Assembly: GCA_900163555.1 (NCBI GenBank)
Contig: FUHX01000032.1
Location: 1 to 34,510, forward strand
Length of the DNA stretch: 34,510 nucleotides
Source of the DNA: Actinomycetales bacterium JB111
Lineage (GTDB): Bacteria > Actinomycetota > Actinomycetes > Actinomycetales > Actinomycetaceae
Direction: 5' to 3'
Under the pieces are notes generated by a model. That model worked only from the letters and a program-made list of their open reading frames with translations, had not been told where the DNA came from and did no database searches. Below, one piece after another: positions 1-7,303 of this stretch. Numbering within the stretch: the stretch's first letter is position 1; every line of letters starts with the position of its first letter. The position numbers were made by a program, and so were the translations under genes.

Positions 1-313
1 CGGGGCCGTCGGGGGGGGGTGCGAAGGTCTCGGCGTGGGGGGGGTCGGCCGTCGGGCGGGTGGGGGCGACCCGGGCGACGTTGTCGCCGACGACGGCGTT
101 GAGCAGGGACGACTTGCCGGACCCCGTGGCGCCCAGCAGGGCGGCCACGGTCGTGCCGGGAGCCAGCGAGCCCCGCTCGCCCGCGCGGGCGACGACCGTC
201 TCCGCGCCCGCGACGACGGACTCGTCCAGGTGGCCGCGCGCCGCGGACACCGCCTTCTCGAGCAGGCCCACGTTCTCGGCGAGCCCCTGCTCGGCCGACC
301 TCCTCGCCCTCAT
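1..313 (-). CDS. Dynamin-like P-loop GTPase, N-terminal part (cut by window edge)
   Basis: Only the first 104 codons are present; the rest lies left of the window. The ATG at 313 overlaps the TGA of the upstream GTPase gene by four bases (ATGA), which supports the start and suggests translational coupling. The fragment has a basic, helical N-terminus and then a Walker A/G1 motif GATGSGKSS at about residues 60-68, followed by a PTRPTADP stretch like the G2 region of dynamin-type GTPases. Actinobacteria often carry such proteins as adjacent pairs (for example DynA/DynB of Streptomyces or IniA/IniC of mycobacteria), which act in membrane remodelling. That this pair does so here is inference. An annotation as a generic GTPase or ABC-like ATPase would also fit the fragment. 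Confidence 0.75.
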   Translation of the reverse strand, partial: MRARRSAEQGLAENVGLLEKAVSAARGHLDESVVAGAETVVARAGERGSLAPGTTVAALLGATGSGKSSLLNAVVGDNVARVAPTRPTADPPHAETFAPPPDGP

Positions 314-2067
314 CGGCCGCCCTCCGTGCGGCGAGCGGTGGCGATGGCGCCCGCCGCGTCACGCAGCCTGGTGCCGGCGGCCGGGTCGATCTGCAGGGCG
401 TCGAGCGCGCCGGTGTACACGCGCGCGCCCTCGCCGAGGAGGAGCTGGATGCGGTGCGTGAGATCCGTGTGGGCGAGCTTCGCCATCCGGCGGACCGCGT
501 CGTCGCCGAAGACCGCCTCGAGGACCTTGTGGGCGACGACGGCCGTGCCGCCCCCGACGGCCACCTCCGCGCCGGTCGGGATGAACGCCGTGGACGCGAA
601 GACCGCGATCATCAGCGAGGCGCCGAGCACGTTGACGCCGATCGCGAGGCCGCGGGCGGTCTGCCGCCGGTCCTCGCCCTGGTCGCGGACCAACTCCATG
701 AGCGCGGACTGCCATGCGTGCACCTCGTCGGCCACGCGGCGCCGCACCTCGTCCGGGGTGGGCCGGTTGGCGAGGGCCACGCCGAGGACGCCGGCCGCCG
801 CCGGGTCGCGCCGCCAGGAGCGCTCGGTCTCGACCGCGGCCTTCTCGACCGCCTCGATGAGGACGGAGTTGAGCCCGGTCTCGATCGCCTCGTGCACGGG
901 CTCGACCGCGTTCCCGCGCCCCCGGAACACCGAGCTGATGCGGTCGCGGATCTTGCCCACGCGCGCCTCGACACCGCGCATGAAGTCGCCGGTGCCCACC
1001 AGGTCCTGCCAGCGGGCGAGGACCTCGCCGCGCAGCAGGCTGCCGTCCCCGCCGGCGGCGACGGCGGCCTCCTCGGCCGCGCCGTAGGCGGCGTCGATGT
1101 CGGAGCGCAGGCGCGCAACGACCTCGGACTGCTCGTCCGCCCCGTCCGCGACGACGGCGACCCGGCGCACGATGTCGTCGACGGCCCCGCCGAGGGTCGC
1201 GCGGGCGACGGCCGCACGGCTCGCCGAGTCGGTGGCGATGCCGCCGAGCCAGGCCTTGATCGGGGCGACGTCCATGTCCGGCAGCATGCCGCCGTCGGGG
1301 ATCTCCAGCTCGGCGACCGTGAACAGCGGTGCGCGCCCGAGGCTCGCGGCCCGCAGCCGTCCCGCGAGGTCGTGCCGCACCTGCCCGGACACGCCGTGTG
1401 GGACGCGGTTGAGGACGACGGAGACGACGATGCGCCGCTCGGCGGCCTCGTGGAGGAGCTCCCACGGCACGGCGTCCGCGTAGCGGGCGGCGGTCGTGAC
1501 GAAGACCCAGAGGTCCGCGGCGGCGAGCAGCTCGGTGGCGAGCGCGCGGTTGTCCTCGACCACGGAGTCGATGTCCGGCGCGTCGAGGATGGCGAGACCG
1601 CGCGGGAGCCGGTCCGAGGCGCGCAGCTCGACCTCGCCGTGGGTGCCGACGCCCGGAGGGGTCGGCGCGGCGTCGGGCGCCACGCGCACCCGGGCGAGCC
1701 CCGGGAGGATGCGGTCGGTCGCGAACCACTCCTCGTCGTCGGGGTGGTGGATGAGCAGCGGTCGGCGGGTCGTGGGCCGGATGGCCGTGGAGCTGGTGAC
1801 CGGCTGTCCGATCAGCGCGTTGACGAGCGTGGACTTGCCCGCGCCCGTCGAACCCCCGACGACGGCGACCAGCGGCGCCTCGATGCGGGAGTAGCGCGGG
1901 ATGACGTAGTCGTCGAGCTGCCGCGTGATCCGGCCGGACTGCTCGCGGGCCGCCGGGGCGGCCGGGGTCGGCAGCGGCAGGGACACCGCGTGGAGCGAGC
2001 CCCGCAGGTCCGTGAGCGCGGCGAGGACCCGCCGCGCGGCCGCGCCGGTCCCGGACGGCAGACTCAC
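310..2067 (-). CDS. Dynamin-like GTPase with C-terminal membrane segments
   Basis: This encodes 585 residues from a GTG start whose GTGA overlaps the hisS stop, so it is translationally coupled to hisS. The G1 motif GGSTGAGKST lies at residues 71-80, a threonine pair in the G2 region near 99-100, and the G3-like DAPD at 162-165. The usual G4 NKxD is replaced by NRV near residue 220, as is common in bacterial dynamin-like proteins. A long helical region follows. Near the C-terminus two hydrophobic stretches (roughly residues 475-525, beginning GLAIGVNVLGASLMIAVFA) can insert in the membrane. The predicted role is a membrane-associated GTPase working with the downstream paralogue, perhaps in membrane fusion, septation or envelope stress. 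The fold is clear, the cellular role is inferred. Confidence 0.85.
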   Translation of the reverse strand: MSLPSGTGAAARRVLAALTDLRGSLHAVSLPLPTPAAPAAREQSGRITRQLDDYVIPRYSRIEAPLVAVVGGSTGAGKSTLVNALIGQPVTSSTAIRPTTRRPLLIHHPDDEEWFATDRILPGLARVRVAPDAAPTPPGVGTHGEVELRASDRLPRGLAILDAPDIDSVVEDNRALATELLAAADLWVFVTTAARYADAVPWELLHEAAERRIVVSVVLNRVPHGVSGQVRHDLAGRLRAASLGRAPLFTVAELEIPDGGMLPDMDVAPIKAWLGGIATDSASRAAVARATLGGAVDDIVRRVAVVADGADEQSEVVARLRSDIDAAYGAAEEAAVAAGGDGSLLRGEVLARWQDLVGTGDFMRGVEARVGKIRDRISSVFRGRGNAVEPVHEAIETGLNSVLIEAVEKAAVETERSWRRDPAAAGVLGVALANRPTPDEVRRRVADEVHAWQSALMELVRDQGEDRRQTARGLAIGVNVLGASLMIAVFASTAFIPTGAEVAVGGGTAVVAHKVLEAVFGDDAVRRMAKLAHTDLTHRIQLLLGEGARVYTGALDALQIDPAAGTRLRDAAGAIATARRTEGGR

Positions 2068-3413
2068 TGGCTGCTCCCGGCGTCCGCTGTGCCGCTGACC
2101 GTCGGCCAGAGGTCCGCGGCCGGCGGCGTCCAGTCGGCCGGATCGGCCGCAATCTGGTCTCCAGACCTGATGTCCTTGACCGCGTGGCCGTCCTCGCCGA
2201 CGAACCAGACGAACGGGATCCCGCGGCGGTCCGCGTGCCGGATCTGCTTGCCGAACTTCGCGGCGCTCGGTGCGACCTCCACGGGGATGCCGCGTGCGCG
2301 CAGGGCGGCGGCGACGTCGTCGGACCGGGAGCGGTGGGCCTCGTCCGTGACCGCGACGAGCACGGCGGTCGGCACCGAGCGCGAGGCGGTGGCGAGGTCG
2401 GCGCCGAGGATGCGCGCGACGAGCCGGGAGACGCCGATCGACAGGCCGACGCCGGGGAACGTCCGGTTCCCGGCGGACGCGAGCGCGTCGTAGCGACCCC
2501 CGGAGCAGATGGACCCGAGATCCTCGTGGCCCTCGAGCGTCGTCTCGTAGACCGTGCCCGTGTAGTAGTCCAGGCCGCGGGCGATCGACAGGTCGCCGAT
2601 CACGGCGCCGGGCATGCGGCGCTCCGCCGTCTCGAGGACCGCGCACAGCGCGTCGAGCCCCTGGGTGAGCAGCTCGCCGCTCACGCCGAGTCCCTCGACG
2701 GCCGCGCGGACGTCGTCTGCGCCGCCGGTGATGCCGGCGAGGGCGAGGGCCTGGGCCGCCTGGTCGGCGGTCGCGCCCGACTCGGCGACGAGAAGCTCGG
2801 CGACGGCCTCCGGGCCGATCTTGTCGAGCTTGTCGATCGCGCGCAGCGTCCCCTCGACGTCGGTCAGTCCGATCGCCTCGTAGAAGCCCTGGGAGAGCCT
2901 GCGGTTGTTCACGCGGACCTGGGCGCGCGGGATCGGCAGCGCGGCGAGGGCCTCCGCCATGACGAGCGCGAGCTCGGCCTCGTGGTGCTCGGCGAGCTGC
3001 CCGTCGCCCACGATGTCGATGTCCGCCTGGGTGAACTCCCTGAACCGGCCGTCCTGGGGACGCTCGCCCCGCCACACCTTCTGGATCTGGTAGCGACGGA
3101 ACGGGAAGGAGATGTCGCCGGCGTGCTCGACCACCCAGCGCGCGAAGGGGACGGTGAGGTCGAAGTGGAGCCCCAGCCGGCGGTCGGACTGCTCGGCGCC
3201 CTGCTCCGCCTGGAGCCGGCTGAGCACGTAGATCTCCTTGGAGGTCTCCCCCTTGCTCAGCAGCTGCGAGACCGGCTCGACGGACCGGGTCTCGATGGGC
3301 GCGAAGCCGTGGAGCTCGAACGTGCGTCGCAGCGTGTCCAGGACATGGTTCTCCACGAGCCGCCCCTCGGGGAGCCACTCGGGGAAGCCGGACAGTGATG
3401 CGATGCGTGCCAT
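2064..3413 (-). CDS. hisS: Histidyl-tRNA synthetase
   Basis: This class II aminoacyl-tRNA synthetase charges tRNA-His in the cytoplasm. The protein has 449 residues, slightly longer than the common 420-430. Motif 2 lies at about residues 104-134, with WRGERPQDGRFREFTQADID as its core. The histidine-binding signature ARGLDYYTG is at 278-286, a motif 3 region GVGLSIGVSRL at 321-331, and the anticodon-binding domain from about 348, including KFGKQIRHADRRGI. The ATG at 3413 is chosen because it gives the standard N-terminus; the frame stays open further upstream without support. It is the first gene of a unit whose next two genes are the dynamin-like pair. A 126-bp gap with no obvious terminator separates it from the hydrolase gene upstream. 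Confidence 0.97.
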   Translation of the reverse strand: MARIASLSGFPEWLPEGRLVENHVLDTLRRTFELHGFAPIETRSVEPVSQLLSKGETSKEIYVLSRLQAEQGAEQSDRRLGLHFDLTVPFARWVVEHAGDISFPFRRYQIQKVWRGERPQDGRFREFTQADIDIVGDGQLAEHHEAELALVMAEALAALPIPRAQVRVNNRRLSQGFYEAIGLTDVEGTLRAIDKLDKIGPEAVAELLVAESGATADQAAQALALAGITGGADDVRAAVEGLGVSGELLTQGLDALCAVLETAERRMPGAVIGDLSIARGLDYYTGTVYETTLEGHEDLGSICSGGRYDALASAGNRTFPGVGLSIGVSRLVARILGADLATASRSVPTAVLVAVTDEAHRSRSDDVAAALRARGIPVEVAPSAAKFGKQIRHADRRGIPFVWFVGEDGHAVKDIRSGDQIAADPADWTPPAADLWPTVSGTADAGSSQ

Positions 3414-3539
3414 GGGTCGATCTTCGCACCCGCGCGCGACCCCGGCGCCGCGCCATGCCCGATCCGGACGATGATCGTGGCCCAAAGCACGCGGGAATGC
3501 GGACGGGACGCCGTCGGCTTGCGCACGGGAGGGGCCTTG

Positions 3540-4292
3540 CTACCGCAGGAACGGGTTGGAGGCGAGCTCGCGCGCCATCGTCGTGGCCGGGCCGTGGCCC
3601 GGGAGGAGGATCGAGGCCGGCGAGAGCACCTGGCGGAGCGTTCGCAGCGTCTCCGTCATCGCCTGCGGGTCGCCGCCGGGCAGGTCGGTGCGGCCCACCG
3701 AGCCCGCGAAGACGACGTCGCCGGTGAGGACGACGGGCGCCCCGGGCTCCGCCGTCGGCAGCGGGAGGTGGCCGGGGTCGCCGGGCGCCCCGGCGTCGAT
3801 GCCGGCCTCGCCGGAGGTCGCTCCCACGAGCAGGACCGTCGATCCCGACGTGTGGCCCGGAGCCGGGATGCCGCGCGCGACGATGCCCGGCACGACCTGC
3901 GCTCCCCCGCCCTCGAGCACGGGCGCGGGAATCGCTCCGCTCTGCGACGGCGGGCGCCACGGGCTGCCCGCGAGGAGCGCGAACTGGCCGCCGAGGATCT
4001 CGCCGACGTGCCGCGCGGCGGCCGGGTCGTCGAGCCGGTCCAGGTCGGGAGCCGCCACCTGCACGACGACGTCCGCTACGTCCGCGACGTCCGCCGAGTC
4101 CCACAGGTGGTCGGGATGACCGTGCGTGACGAGCACGGCGCCGACGGTGAGGTCCAGGTCCTCCAGGACCGCCGGGAGCCGCTCGGCCGCGCCACCACCC
4201 GGATCGACGACGACGCACGGACCGCCCGGGGCGGCCGCCAGCACGTACGTGTTGACCTCGAGTGCAGGGGCGATCACGCGTCGGATGAGCAT
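3540..4292 (-). CDS. MBL-fold metallohydrolase (glyoxalase II-like)
   Basis: The 250-residue protein has the complete metal-binding set of the metallo-beta-lactamase fold: THGHPDH at 56-62, a later PAPGHTSGS histidine, the bridging aspartate in LTGDVVFAGSVGR, and a final PGHG near the C-terminus. This pattern is typical of hydroxyacylglutathione-hydrolase-like (glyoxalase II family) enzymes, which hydrolyse thioesters with two metal ions. Actinobacteria of this group usually lack glutathione, so the natural substrate is unknown. A gene of this type next to hisS and rel is common in actinobacteria. The start at 4292 sits seven bases after a TACCGT -10 element, so the mRNA may be leaderless. 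It is divergent from the DUF349 gene. Confidence 0.9.
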   Translation of the reverse strand: MLIRRVIAPALEVNTYVLAAAPGGPCVVVDPGGGAAERLPAVLEDLDLTVGAVLVTHGHPDHLWDSADVADVADVVVQVAAPDLDRLDDPAAARHVGEILGGQFALLAGSPWRPPSQSGAIPAPVLEGGGAQVVPGIVARGIPAPGHTSGSTVLLVGATSGEAGIDAGAPGDPGHLPLPTAEPGAPVVLTGDVVFAGSVGRTDLPGGDPQAMTETLRTLRQVLSPASILLPGHGPATTMARELASNPFLR

Positions 4293-4299
4293 GTCGCAC

Positions 4300-4305
4300 A
4301 CGGTA
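4300..4305 (-). promoter_or_regulatory. -10 element of MBL hydrolase gene (leaderless)
   Basis: TACCGT read on the minus strand fits the actinobacterial TANNNT pattern and ends seven bases before the ATG at 4292. Transcription would then start at or next to the A of the start codon. No Shine-Dalgarno sequence is visible, which agrees with leaderless translation. No clear -35 was found. Confidence 0.45.
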
Positions 4306-4330
4306 GTGGGCGCTCGCGGTCTCAATAGGC

Positions 4331-4358
4331 TTGGCAGCGGGCCGTGGGCAACTAGGCT
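4331..4358 (+). promoter_or_regulatory. Sigma-A-like promoter of DUF349 gene
   Basis: A -35 box TTGGCA (4331-4336) and a -10 box TAGGCT (4353-4358) are separated by 16 bp. Start of transcription is expected near 4365, giving a leader of about 90 nt. This is the best two-box promoter in the window. Confidence 0.55.
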
Positions 4359-4363
4359 ACTGA

Positions 4364-4386
4364 GGTCGCCGGCCGCGCCGGCGACC
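4364..4386 (+). other. Perfect 10-bp hairpin at the 5' end of the DUF349 mRNA
   Basis: GGTCGCCGGC (4364-4373) and GCCGGCGACC (4377-4386) are perfect inverted copies with a three-base CGC loop. With the predicted promoter the hairpin forms almost at the mRNA 5' end. A second stem, ACCCGA/TCGGGT with loop TGA, lies at 4420-4434, just before the ribosome binding site. They may protect the 5' end or tune translation; this is inference. Confidence 0.5.
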
Positions 4387-4454
4387 CGCGCGCCAGGTCG
4401 GTGCGGCGGTGACGACGACACCCGATGATCGGGTATCGGCATGGAGTGAGCCCT

Positions 4455-6542
4455 GTGAGCGAAACCCCCTTCCGTGATGACAGCGCCGAGCCGGCAGCTG
4501 CCACCACAACCACAGCCCCCGGCGACGCTGCCGAGGACACGACGAACGACGGCATCCAGGCGGAGAGTGCGGCACCGGTGACGGAGCCCGAGGCGCCGGA
4601 GGCATCTGAGGCGCCGGAGGCGCCGGCGGAAGCCGCGGCTTCCGAGGCTTCCGAGGCGCCGGCGGTCGACGCGGCACCACCTGTCGATGAGCCTGCACCG
4701 GCTGCCGACGGACCTGCAGCTGTCTCCGACGAGCCCGCACCGGCCGTGGATGAGCAGTCCGCTCCCGAGGGTGTGGCCGACGGCCCCGCCGAGGCGGTCC
4801 CTGCACCTGCCGACGCACCTGCTCCTCCCGCTCCCCCGGCGCCTCCTGCCGACCACGTCGAAAAGCCGACCGACGTGCCGGATGCCCCGAAGGATGAGTC
4901 GGCCCCTCCGGCCCCCGCGGCTCCGCCTGCCCCTCCGGCGCCTGCGGAGGACGGTCCGAAGGGTCCCGAGGACAAGCCCGCGCCGCCCGCGCCGCCCGCG
5001 CCTCCGGCACCGCTGGAGCACGGCCCGGGGTCGCCCGAGGACAACCCGGCTCCCCCGGCTCCGCCCGCACCTCCCGCGCCCGGGGAGGACGGCCCGAAGG
5101 GCCCCGAGGACAAGCCCGCACCGCCCGCACCTCCGGTTCCGCCGGCCGGTGGGCCGAAGCCCACGCCGAAGCCGGGATCGATCCCGACCCCGAAGGCGAT
5201 GCCGACCAAGCCCGCCGCGCCCGCTCCGGCGGGAGCCGCACCGGCGACCGCGGGTGGGCCCGCCGTCGCGCCGCAGCCGGCGATGGACCCGGCGCTCTCC
5301 GCTGCCGCGGCGAAGTTCGGGCGCGTGGACGAGGAGGGCAACGTCTTCGTCCAGGACGGTGACACCGAGCGCGTGGTCGGTCAGTTCCCCGACGCCGCGA
5401 ACGAGGAGGAGGCGCTCGGCATGTACGTGCGCCGCTACCTCGACCTCGCCGCCCAGGTCGCCCTCCTGGAGACCCGCCTCGGAAACATCCCCGCCAAGGA
5501 GGCCGGACAGACCCACCGGAAGCTGACCGAGCAGCTGACGGATGCGGCCGCCGTCGGGGATCTTCCCTCGCTGCGGGAGCGGCTCGCCGCGATCGAGGGA
5601 ACGATCGAGGTCGAGCGGGAGAAGGCACGCGTGGCGCGCGCCGAGGCGAAGGCCGCGGCACTCGTCGAGCGCACCGAGATCATCGAGCGCGCCGAGGCCA
5701 TCGCGGCACAGAACCCCTCCAACGTGCGGTGGAAGTCTGCCGGCGAGGAGCTCCGCGGTCTGCTCGACACCTGGAAGGAGCACCAGCGCAAGGGGCCGCG
5801 CCTCGACAAGCCGGACGAGGACGGTCTCTGGAAGCGCTTCTCGGCCGCCCGCACCACGTTCGACAAGCAGCGCAAGGCGTTCTTCCAGAAGCTCGACGCC
5901 AACCAGGACGAGGTCCGCCGGGCCAAGGAGCGGCTCATCACCCGCGCGGAGGAGCTCTCCGGCTCGACCGAGTGGGGGCCGACCTCCGGCGCCTACCGCG
6001 ATCTCATGGACCAGTGGAAGGCCGCGGGACGCGCGTCGAAGAAGGTCGACGACGAGCTGTGGACCCGCTTCCGGGCGGCTCAGCAGCGCTTCTTCGACAA
6101 CCGCACCGCCGCCAACGCGGCCATCGATCGCGAGTACGAGGGCAACCTCGAGGTCAAGCTCGCGATCCTCGAGGAGGTCGAGGCTCTGCTCCCGATCACC
6201 AACGTCGACTCCGCGAAGGCCGCGCTGCGCCCCCTCCAGGACCGCTGGGAGGAGGCCGGCAAGGTGCCCCGCGCCGATATGCAGCGCGTCGAGGGCCGCA
6301 TGCGCGCGGTCGAGAAGGCGATCCGGGACGCCGAGGACCAGAAGTGGAAGAAGTCCGACCCGGAGAAGAAGGCGCGCGCCGACGGCATGCTCGCGCAGCT
6401 CGAGGACGCGATCGCCGGCCTCGAGCAGGATCTGAGCGACGCGCAGGCCGGCGGTGACCCGAAGCGGATCGCTGCCGCCCAGGAGGCGCTCGACGCGCGC
6501 CGTGCCTGGCTCAAGCAGATCCAGGAGAGCGCACAGGGCTGA
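4455..6542 (+). CDS. DUF349 domain-containing coiled-coil protein
   Basis: The 695-residue protein has two parts. Residues 1 to about 285 are low complexity, rich in Pro, Ala, Glu and Asp, with three tandem 23-residue units. From KFGRVDEEG at about residue 286 the rest is charged, helical and coiled-coil-like, with several DUF349 repeats (Trp-containing segments such as LLDTWKEH and LMDQWKAAGR). DUF349 proteins are widespread in actinobacteria next to hisS/rel but have no established biochemical role. The GTG at 4455 is chosen because GGAG at 4443-4446 is well spaced; an in-frame ATG at 4425 and GTG at 4446 lack this support. No signal peptide is seen, so it is probably cytoplasmic. Confidence 0.88.
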   Translation: MSETPFRDDSAEPAAATTTTAPGDAAEDTTNDGIQAESAAPVTEPEAPEASEAPEAPAEAAASEASEAPAVDAAPPVDEPAPAADGPAAVSDEPAPAVDEQSAPEGVADGPAEAVPAPADAPAPPAPPAPPADHVEKPTDVPDAPKDESAPPAPAAPPAPPAPAEDGPKGPEDKPAPPAPPAPPAPLEHGPGSPEDNPAPPAPPAPPAPGEDGPKGPEDKPAPPAPPVPPAGGPKPTPKPGSIPTPKAMPTKPAAPAPAGAAPATAGGPAVAPQPAMDPALSAAAAKFGRVDEEGNVFVQDGDTERVVGQFPDAANEEEALGMYVRRYLDLAAQVALLETRLGNIPAKEAGQTHRKLTEQLTDAAAVGDLPSLRERLAAIEGTIEVEREKARVARAEAKAAALVERTEIIERAEAIAAQNPSNVRWKSAGEELRGLLDTWKEHQRKGPRLDKPDEDGLWKRFSAARTTFDKQRKAFFQKLDANQDEVRRAKERLITRAEELSGSTEWGPTSGAYRDLMDQWKAAGRASKKVDDELWTRFRAAQQRFFDNRTAANAAIDREYEGNLEVKLAILEEVEALLPITNVDSAKAALRPLQDRWEEAGKVPRADMQRVEGRMRAVEKAIRDAEDQKWKKSDPEKKARADGMLAQLEDAIAGLEQDLSDAQAGGDPKRIAAAQEALDARRAWLKQIQESAQG
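4944..5150 (+). repeat. Three tandem 69-bp repeats in the DUF349 gene
   Basis: Units at 4944-5012, 5013-5081 and 5082-5150 each encode 23 residues of the form xEDGPKGPEDKPAPPAPP plus APPAP-type ends. The second unit differs most (LEHGPGSPEDN). The proline-rich array is probably a flexible or extended spacer between the acidic N-terminus and the DUF349 part. Confidence 0.85.
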
Positions 6543-6569
6543 CCCTTCAGTCCACAGCCCCTCGGCCGG

Positions 6570-6600
6570 CGGCCCCGTCCACAACGCGTGGACGGGGCCG
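6570..6600 (+). terminator. Hairpin terminator after DUF349 gene
   Basis: A perfect 13-bp stem, CGGCCCCGTCCAC (6570-6582) with GTGGACGGGGCCG (6588-6600) and loop AACGC, begins 28 bases after the stop codon. No T-run follows, which is usual for high-GC actinobacterial terminators. Confidence 0.75.
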
Positions 6601-6625
6601 TCGCACGTTCGCGCATGCTGGAGCC

Positions 6626-7282
6626 ATGCATCCCGCGGTCGCCTGGCTCACGATGGAGCACCACGCCCACCCCGCGCCCCCCTCGGGTCCGCCGGCACCG
6701 GTGCACCCGGACGGCACGGCTCCTCGGTCACCGCACGCCTCGCGATACCGGCGGCACCGCGGCCCCGCCTCGCTCGCGCACCGATCCCGAGGTGGCCTGA
6801 CGCTGTGGACGGAGACCCCGTCGGGCCTCGCCGGATCACCGTGGGCGCGCGCGGAGCACCTGGCGACGACCGCGCGGACGCCGGAGCCCTCGCTGGTGCT
6901 GTGCCACCTGAGCGCAGCGTGGATCCATGTCGGTGGCGCGCGGCCCCCCGTGATGCACACCTGCCCGCGTCCCGGCGGCCGCGGGCGAGGCACCCGACGG
7001 TTCCTCCTGGCGGACGAGGACACCGAACGCATCGGTGCGATTCACGTGACGACGCGGGCTCGCACGGTCTTCGACGTCATCCGTTCCGGCGAGCAGGCGG
7101 ACATCGGCGTGGCCCGCGCGCTGCTGCGCGGGCCACTGCTCGCCGGCACAGGAGGCGGGAGAGCGCCTCTCGCCAGGACGGCACGCGTGGTCGCGCAGGT
7201 GGAGGCGATCTGCGACCGGGGGATGCCGGGATCGACGCGGGTCAGGCGGGTGCTGGACCTGCTGGCCGCGAGCATCGAGTGA
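6626..7282 (+). CDS. Uncharacterised protein, faint AbiEi antitoxin-like features
   Basis: The 218-residue product is not confidently recognised. The segment LCHLSAAWIHVGG followed later by IGAIHVTTRARTVFDVIRSG resembles the pattern SAAxLHG ... VTTPARTxxDLAR seen in actinobacterial proteins annotated as AbiEi-type (type IV) antitoxins or DUF559 relatives. No AbiEii-like toxin gene is adjacent, so a toxin-antitoxin role is unsupported. The N-terminal 60 residues are Pro/His/Arg-rich and look disordered. The ATG at 6626 has GGAG only two bases upstream, too close for a good ribosome binding site; an ATG at 6653 is an alternative. It is flanked by the DUF349 terminator and converges on rel with only 21 bp between the stops. 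Confidence 0.6.
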   Translation: MHPAVAWLTMEHHAHPAPPSGPPAPVHPDGTAPRSPHASRYRRHRGPASLAHRSRGGLTLWTETPSGLAGSPWARAEHLATTARTPEPSLVLCHLSAAWIHVGGARPPVMHTCPRPGGRGRGTRRFLLADEDTERIGAIHVTTRARTVFDVIRSGEQADIGVARALLRGPLLAGTGGGRAPLARTARVVAQVEAICDRGMPGSTRVRRVLDLLAASIE

Positions 7283-7303
7283 GTGCCCGGGCACCCACCG
7301 CGC

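Noticed and set aside
310-4299. A continuous open frame of 1329 codons on the minus strand covering the GTPase, hisS and the hydrolase region
   Set aside because: Only its last 585 codons look like protein (the GTPase). The upstream part runs in a wrong frame over hisS and the hydrolase and is Arg/Pro/Ala-rich nonsense typical of high-GC DNA.
4352-5365. A Gly/Ala-rich minus-strand frame resembling PE_PGRS or collagen-like proteins
   Set aside because: It is the complement of the Pro/Ala-rich repeats of the DUF349 gene and has no independent start signals.
3540-6584. A 1014-codon frame extending the MBL hydrolase upstream across the DUF349 gene
   Set aside because: The extension is antisense to a well-supported gene and has biased Gly/Arg/Leu composition. 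The hydrolase begins at 4292, after its own -10 element.
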